Shown: piece by piece, positions 1 to 8,300 of the stretch
Layout of the letters: every line of letters starts with the position of its first letter
Position numbering within the stretch: position 1 is the stretch's first letter
Assembly: GCA_001931535.1 (NCBI GenBank)
Contig: CP016211.1
Span: 5,501,573-5,565,572 of the forward strand
Direction: 5' to 3'
Origin: Minicystis rosea
GTDB taxonomy: Bacteria > Myxococcota_A > Polyangia > Polyangiales > Polyangiaceae
DNA length: 64,000 nt
Notes under the pieces: generated by a model
Told to the model about the DNA's origin: nothing
What the model saw: only the letters and a program-made list of their open reading frames with translations
The model's database searches: none
Position numbers and translations under genes: made by a program

Positions 1-510
1 GCCGGCGCCGCGCTCTCCGCCGGCGGGCCGATGCTCGCCGTGGAGGCGGGCTTTCGCTACCTCTGCACTGCCGGCCTCTTCGTGCACTACACCGATGCGG
101 TGGGCACGAACGGCCCGCGCATCCAGCGCTCGATCGCCGGCGGCATCGAGATCGCGCCCCTGTTCCTGGCGCGCTACCTGACCAACTTGCAGAGCGGGAA
201 GCCGTACCTCGATCTCTTCGTCGACTCCTTCGCGTTCGGTCTCGGTGCCTTCTGGGACGAGCCGCGCATGGGCTCGTGGCCCACGAAGCCCGGCGTCGAG
301 CTCTCGCTCGGCTTTGCGTTCCCGATCCTTCCGCGCGCGAGCGGGCCCTACCTCGGCGTGCGCGGCGCGCTCCGTTGGCGCGACGGCGATCTCACCGGCA
401 ACCACGGCGGGCCCGACATCATCGAGCGCGGCGCGCTTCTCTCGATCACCCTCGGCTGGCAGCAGCTCGTGAGCACGCACCTCGTCGACTCCGGCGACGG
501 GCGGCCGTGA
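1..510 (+). CDS. C-terminal part of a putative envelope protein (5' end outside window)
   Basis: The reading frame is open from the first base, so the start lies upstream; about 169 residues are visible. The segment has alternating hydrophobic/aromatic stretches and ends in a hydrophobic strand (LLSITLGWQQL), which would fit an outer-membrane beta-barrel or a lipid-associated envelope protein. No family was recognised. The stop codon overlaps the ATG of the downstream glycerate kinase (TGATG), suggesting translational coupling, although no functional link is obvious. The envelope assignment is an inference from sequence texture only. Confidence 0.55.
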   Translation, partial: AGAALSAGGPMLAVEAGFRYLCTAGLFVHYTDAVGTNGPRIQRSIAGGIEIAPLFLARYLTNLQSGKPYLDLFVDSFAFGLGAFWDEPRMGSWPTKPGVELSLGFAFPILPRASGPYLGVRGALRWRDGDLTGNHGGPDIIERGALLSITLGWQQLVSTHLVDSGDGRP

Positions 511-1739
511 TGACGCCGCGAGACCTGCGACGGGCGCTCGTCGGCTCGTTGCAGGCCACGCTCGCAGCCTTGGATCCCGCGCGCATCGTGCACGACGCGC
601 TGCCCAATGCGCCGGACAACACCGGACGCGTGGTGGTGATCGCCGCAGGCAAGGCCGCCGCCGCGATGGCGACGGGCGCCTTCGCGCGCTGGCCCGATCG
701 CATCGACACCGCGCTCGTGGTCACCGTCGCACCGCACGCGAGCGCATCGACCATCGACGCGGGTGGCCGCGCCGTGGTGCGGGCCGCGGCGCATCCCATC
801 CCCGACGCGCGCAGCGTCGCCGCCGCCGAGGAAGCGCTCGCCCTCGCAGCGGAGCTCGGCCCCGACGATCTTTTGCTGACCTTGATCTCGGGCGGAGCAT
901 CCGCGCTGCTCGCGTGCCCGCCCGCGGGCATGACGCTCCTCGAAAAGCAGGCCGTGGTCGCGGCGCTGCTCGATCGCGGCGTCCCCATCCGCGCCGTCAA
1001 CCTCGTGCGCCGTCACCTCTCGCGCATCAAAGGCGGCCGCCTCGCCCAGCGCGCGGCGCCCGCAAAGACGATGACGCTCATCGCCAGCGACGTGATCGAC
1101 GGCGAGATGCACGACATCGGATCCGGACCGACGGTGCCCGATCCCACCACCATCGCCGACGCGCGATCCATCCTCGAAACGGCCGCAATCCCGCTGCCGC
1201 GATGGCTCGATGAATCCCTGAAGCCGAGCGATCCCGTGCCGCCTCCGTCAGCGCGCATCATCGTCGATCCAGCGCGGTTCGGCCGCGCGCTCGCGGACGA
1301 GCTCACGCGCCGCGGTCTCCGCGCGATCACGGATCGGCCCGATGAAGGCGATGCGCTCGCCGTCGTCGAACGACGCCTGGCCCGCGCCGCCGACCTCGCT
1401 CCCGGCGAAGCCATCGTGATCCCGTGCGAGCCGACGATCACGCTGCCCGCGCAGCGCGGTCACGGCGGCCGCGCTGGGTTCATCGCCCTTGCCGCCATGC
1501 GCCGCCTCCCGCCCGACGTCGCGCTGCTCTGCGCGGCCTCCGATGGCATCGACGGCAGCTCGGGCGCAGCCGGCGCGATCGTCATGCGCGACGACGCCAC
1601 GCGCGCCGATCAAGCCCTCATCGACACCGCGCTCGCCGCCTACGACGACGCCTCCGCGCATCGCGCCCTCGGCACTCGTCTCGCCGGCGGACCAACGGGC
1701 CACAACCTCGCCGACGTACACGTCCTCGCACGACGTTGA
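510..1739 (+). CDS. Glycerate 2-kinase (GckA/TtuD, DUF4147/MOFRL family)
   Basis: 409 aa, the usual length for the family. It phosphorylates D-glycerate to 2-phosphoglycerate with ATP in the cytoplasm, feeding lower glycolysis. Family signatures are visible: an N-terminal VVVIAAGKAAAAMA stretch, LISGGASALL, then NLVRRHLSRIKGGRLA, and IASDVIDGEMHDIGSGPTVPDP; the C-terminal MOFRL-type part carries LLCAASDGIDGSSGAAGA and GPTGHNLADVHV. The ATG at 510 overlaps the preceding TGA; a longer in-frame extension to 276 lies inside the upstream gene and lacks family similarity. A hairpin with an AT-containing loop follows the stop. Confident at family level; substrate specificity is inferred. Confidence 0.93.
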   Translation: MTPRDLRRALVGSLQATLAALDPARIVHDALPNAPDNTGRVVVIAAGKAAAAMATGAFARWPDRIDTALVVTVAPHASASTIDAGGRAVVRAAAHPIPDARSVAAAEEALALAAELGPDDLLLTLISGGASALLACPPAGMTLLEKQAVVAALLDRGVPIRAVNLVRRHLSRIKGGRLAQRAAPAKTMTLIASDVIDGEMHDIGSGPTVPDPTTIADARSILETAAIPLPRWLDESLKPSDPVPPPSARIIVDPARFGRALADELTRRGLRAITDRPDEGDALAVVERRLARAADLAPGEAIVIPCEPTITLPAQRGHGGRAGFIALAAMRRLPPDVALLCAASDGIDGSSGAAGAIVMRDDATRADQALIDTALAAYDDASAHRALGTRLAGGPTGHNLADVHVLARR

Positions 1740-1762
1740 GATCGAGCGCGCCTCAAAACGAA

Positions 1763-1788
1763 AACGCCGCGATCGGAATCGCGGCGTT
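1763..1788. terminator. Bidirectional stem-loop between convergent genes
   Basis: Perfect 11-bp inverted repeat (arms 1763-1773 and 1778-1788, core AACGCCGCGAT) with a 4-nt loop. It lies 24 nt after the glycerate kinase stop and 38 nt from the 3' end of the convergent gene. A-rich sequence lies on its left flank, giving U-rich RNA for the minus strand. It probably terminates both genes. Confidence 0.7.
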
Positions 1789-1826
1789 CACGTTGGATGA
1801 GAAAGCTCCGCTCGGCGGAGCCTCCA

Positions 1827-2878
1827 TCATTGTTGCGGCGGAACGGTGGCTGCGTTCGTGTCGCCCATCGCTTCGCGCACGGACAGCGCCAGCGCGCAGC
1901 TGTTCGCCTGCCGTTGCCGCGCCGCCATCACGTCGGAGTCGATCGCCGGAGACGCGCCGATCAGCTCCCCACCCGCAGGCCTGCGGATGCGGAGCAGCAC
2001 CTTGTCGTCGCTCAACCGAACCACGAGCACGCGCGACTCGTGCGCAGCGCCCTGCACGACCTCGTTCGCCGTCACGCCCGCGTCGGCCGCCGGCAGGGCG
2101 AGCCCCGGCGGCGTCTCGTCGAGCACCACGAGGAAGTATTGCGCCTGCGCCAGGAGCTCGGACGCGAGCGGCATGTCGTCGCGAATCGCGTCCTCGAAAT
2201 GGGTCTGGTAGAGCCGGAGCCTGAGCTCCGCGTCGACCGCTTGCACCTCGCGGACCCAGTCGTCCGACAGGATCTGCATCGTGCGGTAGGCGACCCGCAG
2301 GTTGAACGGCTGCGCCGGCTTCGAGCAGTGATCCTGCTCGTTGCAGAACTCGCGCGCCGGGCAGTCACGCGTGCGCTTGCACTCCTTGCCGGCCGTGGCG
2401 CTGGGGTTGGGCACGCGCATCAAGCACGCCGTGAAGCCGTCGCGCAGCGAGCTCTTGGCGCCGGTGCGGATGGCCTCCGGCGTCTGCGCATCCTCCGCCC
2501 GAAGGCGGAGGTAGATGCCCGAGCGCGTGCGGAAGTCCCACTTCCCGAGCCCTTCGCGATCGATGATCTCGGGGCCTGCGCTCCTCGCGAGATCGGTCGT
2601 CCACTTCTCGAGCTTGTCGCGCAGCGGGAGCCAGCGCGGCCCAAGCTCGGCCGCGACGCCGCGCTGATCGGCGAGCAGCTTCTGCTTGCCGCGATCGACG
2701 TCGTTCGACGTCCACTTCCACTGCAGGATGAAGCCCACCACCAGTACGAGCCCGGCGTATCCCCAGAACTTCGGAGACGGCGAGCGCGTCTTCCCCCCGC
2801 GCGCGCTTCACGGGCCTCCTGGATCGAAGGGAGGCCCCGACTGCGTGGCTTTTGATCCTTGTCCTCGCCGGAGGGCAT
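1827..2878 (-). CDS. Membrane-anchored Cys-motif protein of the ExbD cluster, apparent frameshift near codon 28
   Basis: The continuous frame is 1827-2741 (304 aa, GTG start), but that start sits inside a transmembrane helix. The bases upstream encode KFWGYAGLVLVV in the same frame, then hit a stop. A second frame starting at the ATG at 2878, 14 nt after the exbD stop, encodes a sensible charged N-terminus (MPSGEDKDQKPRSRGLPS). The two frames join if one base is added to the six-G run at about 2794-2799 (minus strand). The complete product would have a short cytoplasmic tail, one TM helix, and a soluble domain with a CKRTRDCPAREFCNEQDHC cluster typical of secreted myxobacterial proteins. Function unknown; the operon position suggests a motor accessory. 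Either a sequencing or assembly error or a true mutation explains the shift. Confidence 0.7.
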
Positions 2879-2892
2879 GGGATGGATGTCGG

Positions 2893-3480
2893 CTATTCGC
2901 CGCCGGCTCGCGGGAGCTTGCCGACCATGAAGCTGACGTTCGGGTAGCCCGCGAAGGCAGCCGTCTGGAAGACGCTCTTCACGACGAGCGCCGGGACGTT
3001 CTGATCGATCTGCAGGATGCACACGCCGGGGAACGGCTTGTTCGGCTGCACCTGCTTCCAGAGCTCACGCTTGCTCTTCAACGCGGTGAAGAGCTCGTCG
3101 ATCTTCTGCAGGCGACCGAGCTCCTCGACGGAGCGGGTCGAGCCGGCCTGCACGCCGTCGACCAGGATCTGCGTCCCGTTCACGGCGACCATCGGCGCGT
3201 CGACGACGTCGTCGACGTTCTCCGCCTTGGGCAGCTTCACGTTCTTGTCGACGGTGATCTCACCCGACGCCGAGAACGACGAGAGGAGGAAGACGACGGT
3301 CGTGACCAAGAAGTCGATGAACGCCGTCAGGTTGAGCGCTGCGTTCGGGCTGCGCTTGCCGTGACCGACGGCCTTGTTCCACACGTACTTCAGCGGGATG
3401 TGGTGCATCAGCCGCTTGCCGGGCTGATGGATCACGTGAGCGTGCGGGTTCTTGTGGTGCCTGTTCTCGAACCTATCCAT
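2893..3480 (-). CDS. ExbD/TolR-family proton-channel subunit (triad A, second ExbD)
   Basis: 195 aa. ExbD/TolR proteins have one TM helix with a critical Asp that carries protons together with ExbB/TolQ, plus a periplasmic domain. Here an unusually long N-terminal tail (about 48 aa, His-rich) precedes LNLTAFIDFLVTTVVFLL, where the Asp of AFIDF is the predicted proton-binding residue; a periplasmic domain follows. It lies 13 bp downstream of another ExbD gene, giving an ExbB-ExbD-ExbD set like AglR-AglQ-AglS of Myxococcus gliding motors. Family is clear; a gliding role is an inference. Confidence 0.9.
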   Translation of the reverse strand: MDRFENRHHKNPHAHVIHQPGKRLMHHIPLKYVWNKAVGHGKRSPNAALNLTAFIDFLVTTVVFLLSSFSASGEITVDKNVKLPKAENVDDVVDAPMVAVNGTQILVDGVQAGSTRSVEELGRLQKIDELFTALKSKRELWKQVQPNKPFPGVCILQIDQNVPALVVKSVFQTAAFAGYPNVSFMVGKLPRAGGE

Positions 3481-3493
3481 GGTGCCTCGAACC

Positions 3494-4066
3494 TCAGCGC
3501 ACGGAGAACGTCATGTTGAAGACGGGGACCTTCTTCACCTGGTCACCGAGCTTCATGTCCCGCTTGGGGGAGTAGAGCGCGTCGATGACGGCCACGAGCT
3601 CGCGGAAAGGCGTGCGGTTGTCGCTGTACAGCGTGCACTGGTCGAGCTTCTTGTCCGCCACGTCGAAGTGGCCGCGCTGCTGCTTCCACTCCTCCTCGAT
3701 CTTCTTCGCGAGATCCGGGTAGCGCAGGATCTTGTTGCCGGTGCCGCTGTCCACCTCGAACGGCGTCTTCGGCACCTTGTTCTCGCTGACCACCGTGGCG
3801 CCCTGCTTCCACACGAGCGAGAACTCGTTCTCGCTGATGTGCAGATGCAGCACCTTCTCCGGGGTCTGCGGCTGCAGCTCCTTCTGAGGATCCGGCGGGC
3901 CGGGGACCTGCGCGTCGGCGTTGATGCGCGAGTTGGTCACCCACACCGCGGTGATGAGAAGAAACGCGATGGTGCACATCAACAGGTCGATGAACGGGAC
4001 CATGTTGACTTCGCTGTTCGTCGATCGTTTTTTTCCGCCGCCTTCGCCGACGTCTACGCCGCCCAT
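3494..4066 (-). CDS. ExbD/TolR-family proton-channel subunit (triad A, first ExbD)
   Basis: 190 aa. A short basic N-terminus leads to VNMVPFIDLLMCTIAFLL, a single TM helix holding the conserved Asp (PFID). The periplasmic part has a Pro-rich linker (VPGPPDPQKEL) and a TolR-like domain ending RDMKLGDQVKKVPVFNMTFSVR. It follows the ExbB gene by 128 bp, a gap containing hairpins, and precedes the second ExbD by 13 bp. It is divergent from the second ExbD, which suggests a heteromeric stator ring with two distinct ExbD subunits, as in AglQ/AglS. Confidence 0.92.
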   Translation of the reverse strand: MGGVDVGEGGGKKRSTNSEVNMVPFIDLLMCTIAFLLITAVWVTNSRINADAQVPGPPDPQKELQPQTPEKVLHLHISENEFSLVWKQGATVVSENKVPKTPFEVDSGTGNKILRYPDLAKKIEEEWKQQRGHFDVADKKLDQCTLYSDNRTPFRELVAVIDALYSPKRDMKLGDQVKKVPVFNMTFSVR

Positions 4067-4121
4067 GATCTGCTCCCTGTCTCTACGAGGCCACGCGCCC
4101 CATTCGATCCTTCGACATCAC

Positions 4122-4143
4122 TTGGGGGATATCGTTCCCCCAA
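4122..4143 (-). other. Intra-operon stem-loop between exbB and exbD
   Basis: Perfect 8-bp inverted repeat TTGGGGGA/TCCCCCAA with a 6-nt loop, inside the 128-bp gap between the ExbB stop and the first ExbD start. A second, larger GC-rich inverted repeat (GCAGCGGGG/CCCCGCTGC, about 4149-4183) lies just before it in transcription order. No U tract follows, so these may be processing or mRNA-stability elements tuning the ExbB to ExbD ratio rather than terminators. Confidence 0.45.
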
Positions 4144-4194
4144 AGGGTGCAGCGGGGGGCCGCGCCGTCGCGACGCCCCGCTGCCGGGCAAGCC

Positions 4195-4851
4195 TCACGC
4201 GGCCTGCACCGCCGCCACGTTCACCTTCTGGCGGTTCGCGACGACGAGGTTGAGGATCTGGACCGACGCCTCGTTGATGTCGTCCTCGATCTGCTGCGTC
4301 TTGCCGTTGAGCACGGCGAAGCCGACGAGGCCGATGATGGCGACGCCGAGACCGAACGCGGTGCAGTTCATGGCCTCGGAGATACCGTTCGCGAGAATGG
4401 CCGCCTTCTGGCTCGGGTCGACGGAGGCACCGGAGACCGCGCCGAAGGACTTGATGAGACCCGTCACCGTGCCGAGGAGGCCGGAGAGCATCGCGAGGTT
4501 CGCGAGGAGCGCGAGGTACGACGTACGCGCGCTGATCTTCGGCAGCTCGCGGAGAGCAGCCTCGTCCATCGCCGCCTGAACCTCTTCATCGGGACGGTTC
4601 ACCTTCACCAGGCCAGCCTGCACGATGCGCGCGAGCGGAGCGTTCGCCGCGGAGCACATCTTGACGGCCTTGGCGACGTCACCCGCGAGGATGCACTTCT
4701 GCATCGTGGCGAGGAAGACGTCCTTGTTGATCGACGAGCCGAAGAGGAAGAGAGCGCGCTCGACGATGATGCCGATCGTGAGGATCGACCAGAACAGGAT
4801 GGGCCACATGCCCCATCCACCCTCTTTGAAGTGTTCGTACGCTCCGTGCAT
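4195..4851 (-). CDS. MotA/TolQ/ExbB-family proton-channel protein (triad A)
   Basis: 218 aa, normal for ExbB/TolQ. The first TM is WPILFWSILTIGIIVERALF; the second and third lie in LALLANLAMLSGLLGTVTGLI and MNCTAFGLGVAIIGLVGFAVL, with the family GLLGTVTG and TAFGLG motifs. ExbB pentamers form the rotor/stator core that uses the proton gradient to energise outer-membrane or gliding machinery. A good Shine-Dalgarno (GGAGGAC) precedes the ATG. It leads the minus-strand operon exbB-exbD-exbD-membrane protein and is divergent from a second triad starting at 5685. Confidence 0.93.
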   Translation of the reverse strand: MHGAYEHFKEGGWGMWPILFWSILTIGIIVERALFLFGSSINKDVFLATMQKCILAGDVAKAVKMCSAANAPLARIVQAGLVKVNRPDEEVQAAMDEAALRELPKISARTSYLALLANLAMLSGLLGTVTGLIKSFGAVSGASVDPSQKAAILANGISEAMNCTAFGLGVAIIGLVGFAVLNGKTQQIEDDINEASVQILNLVVANRQKVNVAAVQAA

Positions 4852-5571
4852 CTTACTTGTCCTCCAGTTCGCCTCGCGCCTACGCGGAGAGTTGGCTCCG
4901 CGGTGACTCTTTGCTTGCGGGGACGAGCCCCGCGGTGACCTTCAGCGCCCGGGGGCTGTGCCCCGCGGGCTCATCGTCGCGCTTCGCCTTCATACACGAC
5001 GATGTGCGTCGACATGAAAAGACAGCGCTTCACGCCACGTTCGACGCCCGTTCGACAACGGTTCCCAGATCTGGTTTCGCTCTTCCAACGTGCGCGCTGT
5101 CGCGAGCTCGTTCCGACCGCAGCGATCAGCCTCGACGGCTCGCGGGCTCGCACGGTAACCGAGGTGCCCCGATCATCGCAAGGGCCCCGCGCGGCCCGCT
5201 GTACGAGCTGTTCCTCTGCGCCGACTGCAAACTCTGCGACCGACAGCACGCGCCTTCGCGGCATCATCGCGATTGAGACGCGATCAGGTCAAGCGGGATT
5301 TGGCGGGCTCGGATGATCGCACGCGAGCGAAACTTTGCAGTTTTCGAGCGCATCTTCCAGCCTTCGAGCGAGTCGAGAACGTGCGCGGCGTGCTGGACCA
5401 GTAGGCGTGAAATCATCCGCCGCCGCGCGATCGACGCGTGTCCGTCACGCAGCCAGCGCGCGCGACATCCTTACGTAGCTCCGATCGGCCCACGATTGGT
5501 GGCCCACCCGACCTCCGTGCCGGCCTTCGCGACCCGTGTCGTCCCGCCCCCATGTCCGCACTTCACCGAGC
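4852..5571. other. Long intergenic region between divergent ExbB operons
   Basis: About 720 bp without a convincing gene; several short open frames on both strands lack codon bias, similarity or ribosome binding sites. The part next to triad A (4890-4975) has repeated short motifs: three CCGCGG(T/G) occurrences, and GGGG-N-CCCC hairpins around GGGGACGAGCCCC and GGGGCTGTGCCCC. It must hold the promoter of the minus-strand operon, but no clear -35/-10 pair was seen. Confidence 0.5.
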
Positions 5572-5601
5572 TTGCGCTCCGAATCCGACGACAGCTATAG
5601 T
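5572..5601 (+). promoter_or_regulatory. Candidate promoter of ExbB triad B
   Basis: A -10-like TATAGT (5596-5601, 5/6 to the sigma-70 consensus) is preceded 18 bp upstream by a weak -35-like TTGCGC (5572-5577). The predicted start of transcription, near 5607-5609, would put the hairpins at 5610-5634 at the very 5' end of the message. Inferred from pattern only. Confidence 0.35.
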
Positions 5602-5609
5602 CCCCGCGG

Positions 5610-5634
5610 ATGCGCAAAAAGGCGCATTTTTGCG
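5610..5634 (+). promoter_or_regulatory. Overlapping, mutually exclusive leader hairpins
   Basis: Two perfect inverted repeats share bases: ATGCGC/GCGCAT (5610-5615 and 5622-5627), followed immediately by five T's as in an intrinsic terminator, and CGCAAAAA/TTTTTGCG (5613-5620 and 5627-5634), which would sequester that U tract. Only one can form at a time. They sit about 50 nt before the ExbB start. This could be a small attenuator or an mRNA 5' stabiliser. Confidence 0.4.
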
Positions 5635-5684
5635 TCGTGTTGGAAGGCGATCGTCGGCGGCGCGTGTAGAAAGGGACAGCGAGG

Positions 5685-6359
5685 ATGCGTCATCTGCTGA
5701 TGTTGGCGGCCGAGGGTGGTGAGGGCGGGATGTGGGCCGCCATCAAGGACAACCCCACGTTCCTGGTGCTCAACATGGTCGTCTCGGCCGTCGTGATCAC
5801 CATCATCGTGGAGCGGGCTGCCTTCCAGCTCGGCCGTTACCGCGTGAACTCGAAGGAGTTCTTCGCGCAGATCAAGAAGCTCGTCGCGGCCGGCAACATC
5901 GACCGCGCCATCAAGTTGTGCGACGCCAGCGACTATCCGATCCTCCAGCTCGTCAAGGCGGGGCTCACCCACGCCAACAAGGGCGCGGACGAGATCGACG
6001 CGGCCCTGAGCGAGAAGCTCTCGGAGCTGAAGCCGCAGGCGGAGAAGCGCATCGGCGTCCTCTGGTCGCTGGCCAACATCGCGACCCTGGTCGGCCTGAT
6101 CGGCACGGTGTCGGGCCTCATTCGTACGTTCGCGTCGATTGCGGCGCAGGGCCTCTCGGCGGCCGACAAGCAGCGCATGCTGTCGAACGGTATCGCGGAA
6201 GCCATGTACAACACGGCGTTCGGTCTGAGCATCGCCGTGGTTTGCATGATCGCGCACGTCTTCTTGCACACGCGCGCGAAGACCATCCAGCACGACCTCG
6301 AGTCGACCACCGAGCGCGTGTTCAACCTGCTCACGGTGAGCAACAAGTCCGGCTACTAG
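5685..6359 (+). CDS. MotA/TolQ/ExbB-family proton-channel protein (triad B)
   Basis: 224 aa. Three hydrophobic segments: LVLNMVVSAVVITIIVERAAF, then LANIATLVGLIGTVSGLI and MYNTAFGLSIAVVCMIAHVFL, carrying the family GLIGTVSG and TAFGLS motifs. It leads the plus-strand operon of one ExbB and two ExbD genes, 16 bp before the first ExbD. Myxobacterial AglR is the ExbB-type member of the AglRQS gliding motor; this gene and its divergent counterpart are candidates for such motors, but Tol- or Ton-type roles cannot be excluded. Confidence 0.93.
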   Translation: MRHLLMLAAEGGEGGMWAAIKDNPTFLVLNMVVSAVVITIIVERAAFQLGRYRVNSKEFFAQIKKLVAAGNIDRAIKLCDASDYPILQLVKAGLTHANKGADEIDAALSEKLSELKPQAEKRIGVLWSLANIATLVGLIGTVSGLIRTFASIAAQGLSAADKQRMLSNGIAEAMYNTAFGLSIAVVCMIAHVFLHTRAKTIQHDLESTTERVFNLLTVSNKSGY

Positions 6360-6375
6360 CCGCGGCCTCTCTCCC

Positions 6376-6936
6376 ATGGCTGACCAGGAAGAGAAGCTCA
6401 GCGCGGCCCAGCGTTCGCGCATCCGACGGCTATCGCAGCCGAAGGAGGCGGAGCCCGGTGAAGAGGCGGGGGAGCTCAACGTCGTCCCCTACCTCGACAT
6501 CATCACGAACATCATGATGTTCGTGCTGGCATCGGTGTCCGTCTCCTTCATCGGCTCGATCGACACGACGCCGCCGTCCATCGGCGGCAACAAGGTGCGC
6601 GCCGACGTCTCGACGAAGGCGCTCAACCTCTCCGCGTGGATCACGTCGCAGGGGGTGTCGCTCAAGACGTCGACGGGCAACATCTCCACCGGCTGCAACG
6701 ACGTGGGCAGCGGCGTGACGGTGCCGAAGGTCAACGAGGAGTACGACCTGAAGAGCCTCACCGCCTGCGCGAAGCGGCTCAAGAACGCGGCTGCCTCGTT
6801 CAAGGAGGAGACGCAGGTGACCATCACGGCGAACCCGGGCATCGAATACAAATCGGTGATCGACGTGATGGACGCGCTGCGCGCCGACGGCGAGGAAGAG
6901 CTCTTCCCTGACGTTCACTTCGGGGTGGCGCGATGA
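6376..6936 (+). CDS. ExbD/TolR-family proton-channel subunit (triad B, first ExbD)
   Basis: 186 aa. A charged cytoplasmic tail of about 35 residues precedes ELNVVPYLDIITNIMMFVL, where the Asp of PYLD is the predicted proton carrier. The periplasmic domain includes a disulfide-capable Cys pair (TGCNDVGSG and LTACAKR), unusual compared with its paralogues here. The stop overlaps the next start (ATGA), so translation of the two ExbD subunits is probably coupled. Confidence 0.92.
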   Translation: MADQEEKLSAAQRSRIRRLSQPKEAEPGEEAGELNVVPYLDIITNIMMFVLASVSVSFIGSIDTTPPSIGGNKVRADVSTKALNLSAWITSQGVSLKTSTGNISTGCNDVGSGVTVPKVNEEYDLKSLTACAKRLKNAAASFKEETQVTITANPGIEYKSVIDVMDALRADGEEELFPDVHFGVAR

Positions 6937-7550
6937 GCGGCGACAACGAGCGCGGAGCCAAGACCGCTCAGCCGAAGCAGGCGAGCGTGGTGAAGTTCAA
7001 GGCGGCGCTGCGCAAGTCGATCCGGCGGAACGCGAGGGAGCCGGAGATCGACTTCCTCAACATCACCGCGATGCTCGACCTGATGACCATCATCCTGGTC
7101 TTCTTGCTCAAGAGCATGGCGGCGTCGTCGGCGTCGATCCCGCAGTCGAAGGATCTCTCCCTGCCCGACTCGGTGATCACCACCGAGGCCGCGCAGGAAG
7201 GCGTCGTGATCATGATCTCGAAGACGCAGATCTTGGTCGGCGACGATCCCACGCCGATCGTGCTGCTCCCGACGCGCGAGCAGCTCGCGCAGTCCGGCGT
7301 CGACTCGCGCTACAAGCGCAGCGGCCCGAATGATCTCTACATCGTGCCGCTCGCCAACGCGCTCTCCCACGCGCGCGAGACGGACAAGGCCATCCGCATG
7401 GCCAAGGGCCTCGATCCGTCGACGTCCGAGGCCGTGATCGTGGCCGATTCGACGACGCCTTACCGCCTGCTGATCGAGGTGCTCTTCACCGCCGGTCAGA
7501 GCGAGTTCGGCAAGTATCACCTGATGGTGAAGAGCGGGAAGAAGAAGTAG
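6933..7550 (+). CDS. ExbD/TolR-family proton-channel subunit (triad B, second ExbD)
   Basis: 205 aa. A basic N-terminal tail of about 40 residues is followed by EIDFLNITAMLDLMTIILVFLL; the Asp of AMLDL is the conserved proton-binding residue, and Lys follows closely (LLKSMA). The periplasmic domain ends in a Lys-rich tail (MVKSGKKK). It overlaps the preceding ExbD by 4 bp and is followed by a clear terminator. As in triad A, the two ExbD proteins differ strongly, supporting an asymmetric AglQ/AglS-like pair. Confidence 0.92.
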   Translation: MSGDNERGAKTAQPKQASVVKFKAALRKSIRRNAREPEIDFLNITAMLDLMTIILVFLLKSMAASSASIPQSKDLSLPDSVITTEAAQEGVVIMISKTQILVGDDPTPIVLLPTREQLAQSGVDSRYKRSGPNDLYIVPLANALSHARETDKAIRMAKGLDPSTSEAVIVADSTTPYRLLIEVLFTAGQSEFGKYHLMVKSGKKK

Positions 7551-7577
7551 CCCGCTGCCACCAGCAGACGACGCGAG

Positions 7578-7603
7578 AGGGCGGCCGAAAGGTCGCCCTT
7601 TTT
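7578..7603 (+). terminator. Rho-independent terminator of ExbB triad B
   Basis: Nine-base arms AGGGCGGCC and GGTCGCCCT with a GAAA tetraloop, one mismatch pair, followed by five T's (7599-7603), 28 nt after the last ExbD stop. Confidence 0.85.
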
Positions 7604-8300
7604 GCATTTGGGCTCCCCTCCCCCGCCACCGCCGATCCTCGCCGAGGGTGCCGGTCATCACGACCTCGATCTCCGGGCGGTCGGGAAGCTTCTCGAGCGC
7701 ATCGTGGAGACGCACGCAGCTCTCACGCCCCTGATCGAGTACCTGGGCTACGTGGTCGCGCCCCGTCTCGACGCGATCCCGATCCTCCTCGACGCGGGCG
7801 CGACGCTCCCCACCGTGGTCCAAGACCACGGTGACACACTCGCAGCTCACGCTCACGCGAGCGCAATCATCCCCATCCTGGTCCCAGACGATGGCGACGT
7901 CATCCCCGATCACGGCGGCGTGATCCTCGCTTCCCGCGACGAGATCCGGATCGCCCCCACGCGATCCTGACACCACGGCAGCGTGAGCCAGCACGACGCC
8001 GGCGAAGTCCACGACCACATGCCCGCGGCTATCGATCGAGCGGAGGCGATCGCGAACGTCGGCGCCATGGTCCACCACCACGCGCCCGTGATCGGCGACC
8101 ACGCGCCCGAGATCCCCGGTTCGCGTGCACAATCCACCGATCACGCTCGCGCGATCCGGGGTCTCGTCGCCGTGGTCTGGGCTCACGAGGGCGTACTCGC
8201 ATCCCGCCCCGCCATTTTCGCCGCTCACGCCGCCGTTCCCACGAATCGCCCCACCAAAATCCAAAACTCATTGGAATCACACATCCGTCTCGCCCAATGA
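7604..8300. repeat. Degenerate GATCACGG-type repeat region without a clear gene
   Basis: The 700-bp stretch is built from variants of short GATCACGG / GACCACGG / CGTGATC words and imperfect palindromes. On the plus strand one frame (7602-8300) is open except for a single TGA at 7968 and would encode DHG/DHA-rich low-complexity protein; on the minus strand a frame starting at 8264 is open with similar VVxDHG repeats but runs on through the ExbD genes. Codon bias is ambiguous between strands. No ribosome binding site or family was recognised, so neither is called as a gene. Confidence 0.4.

Noticed and set aside
4857..5600. Several short frames in the intergenic region between the ExbB operons
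   Set aside because: No Shine-Dalgarno, poor codon bias, overlapping one another on both strands, no motifs.
6915..8264. 449-codon minus-strand frame overlapping the ExbD genes
   Set aside because: Although the 8264-7600 part has VVxDHG repeats, it runs through two certain ExbD genes and has no ribosome binding site; kept only as a repeat observation.
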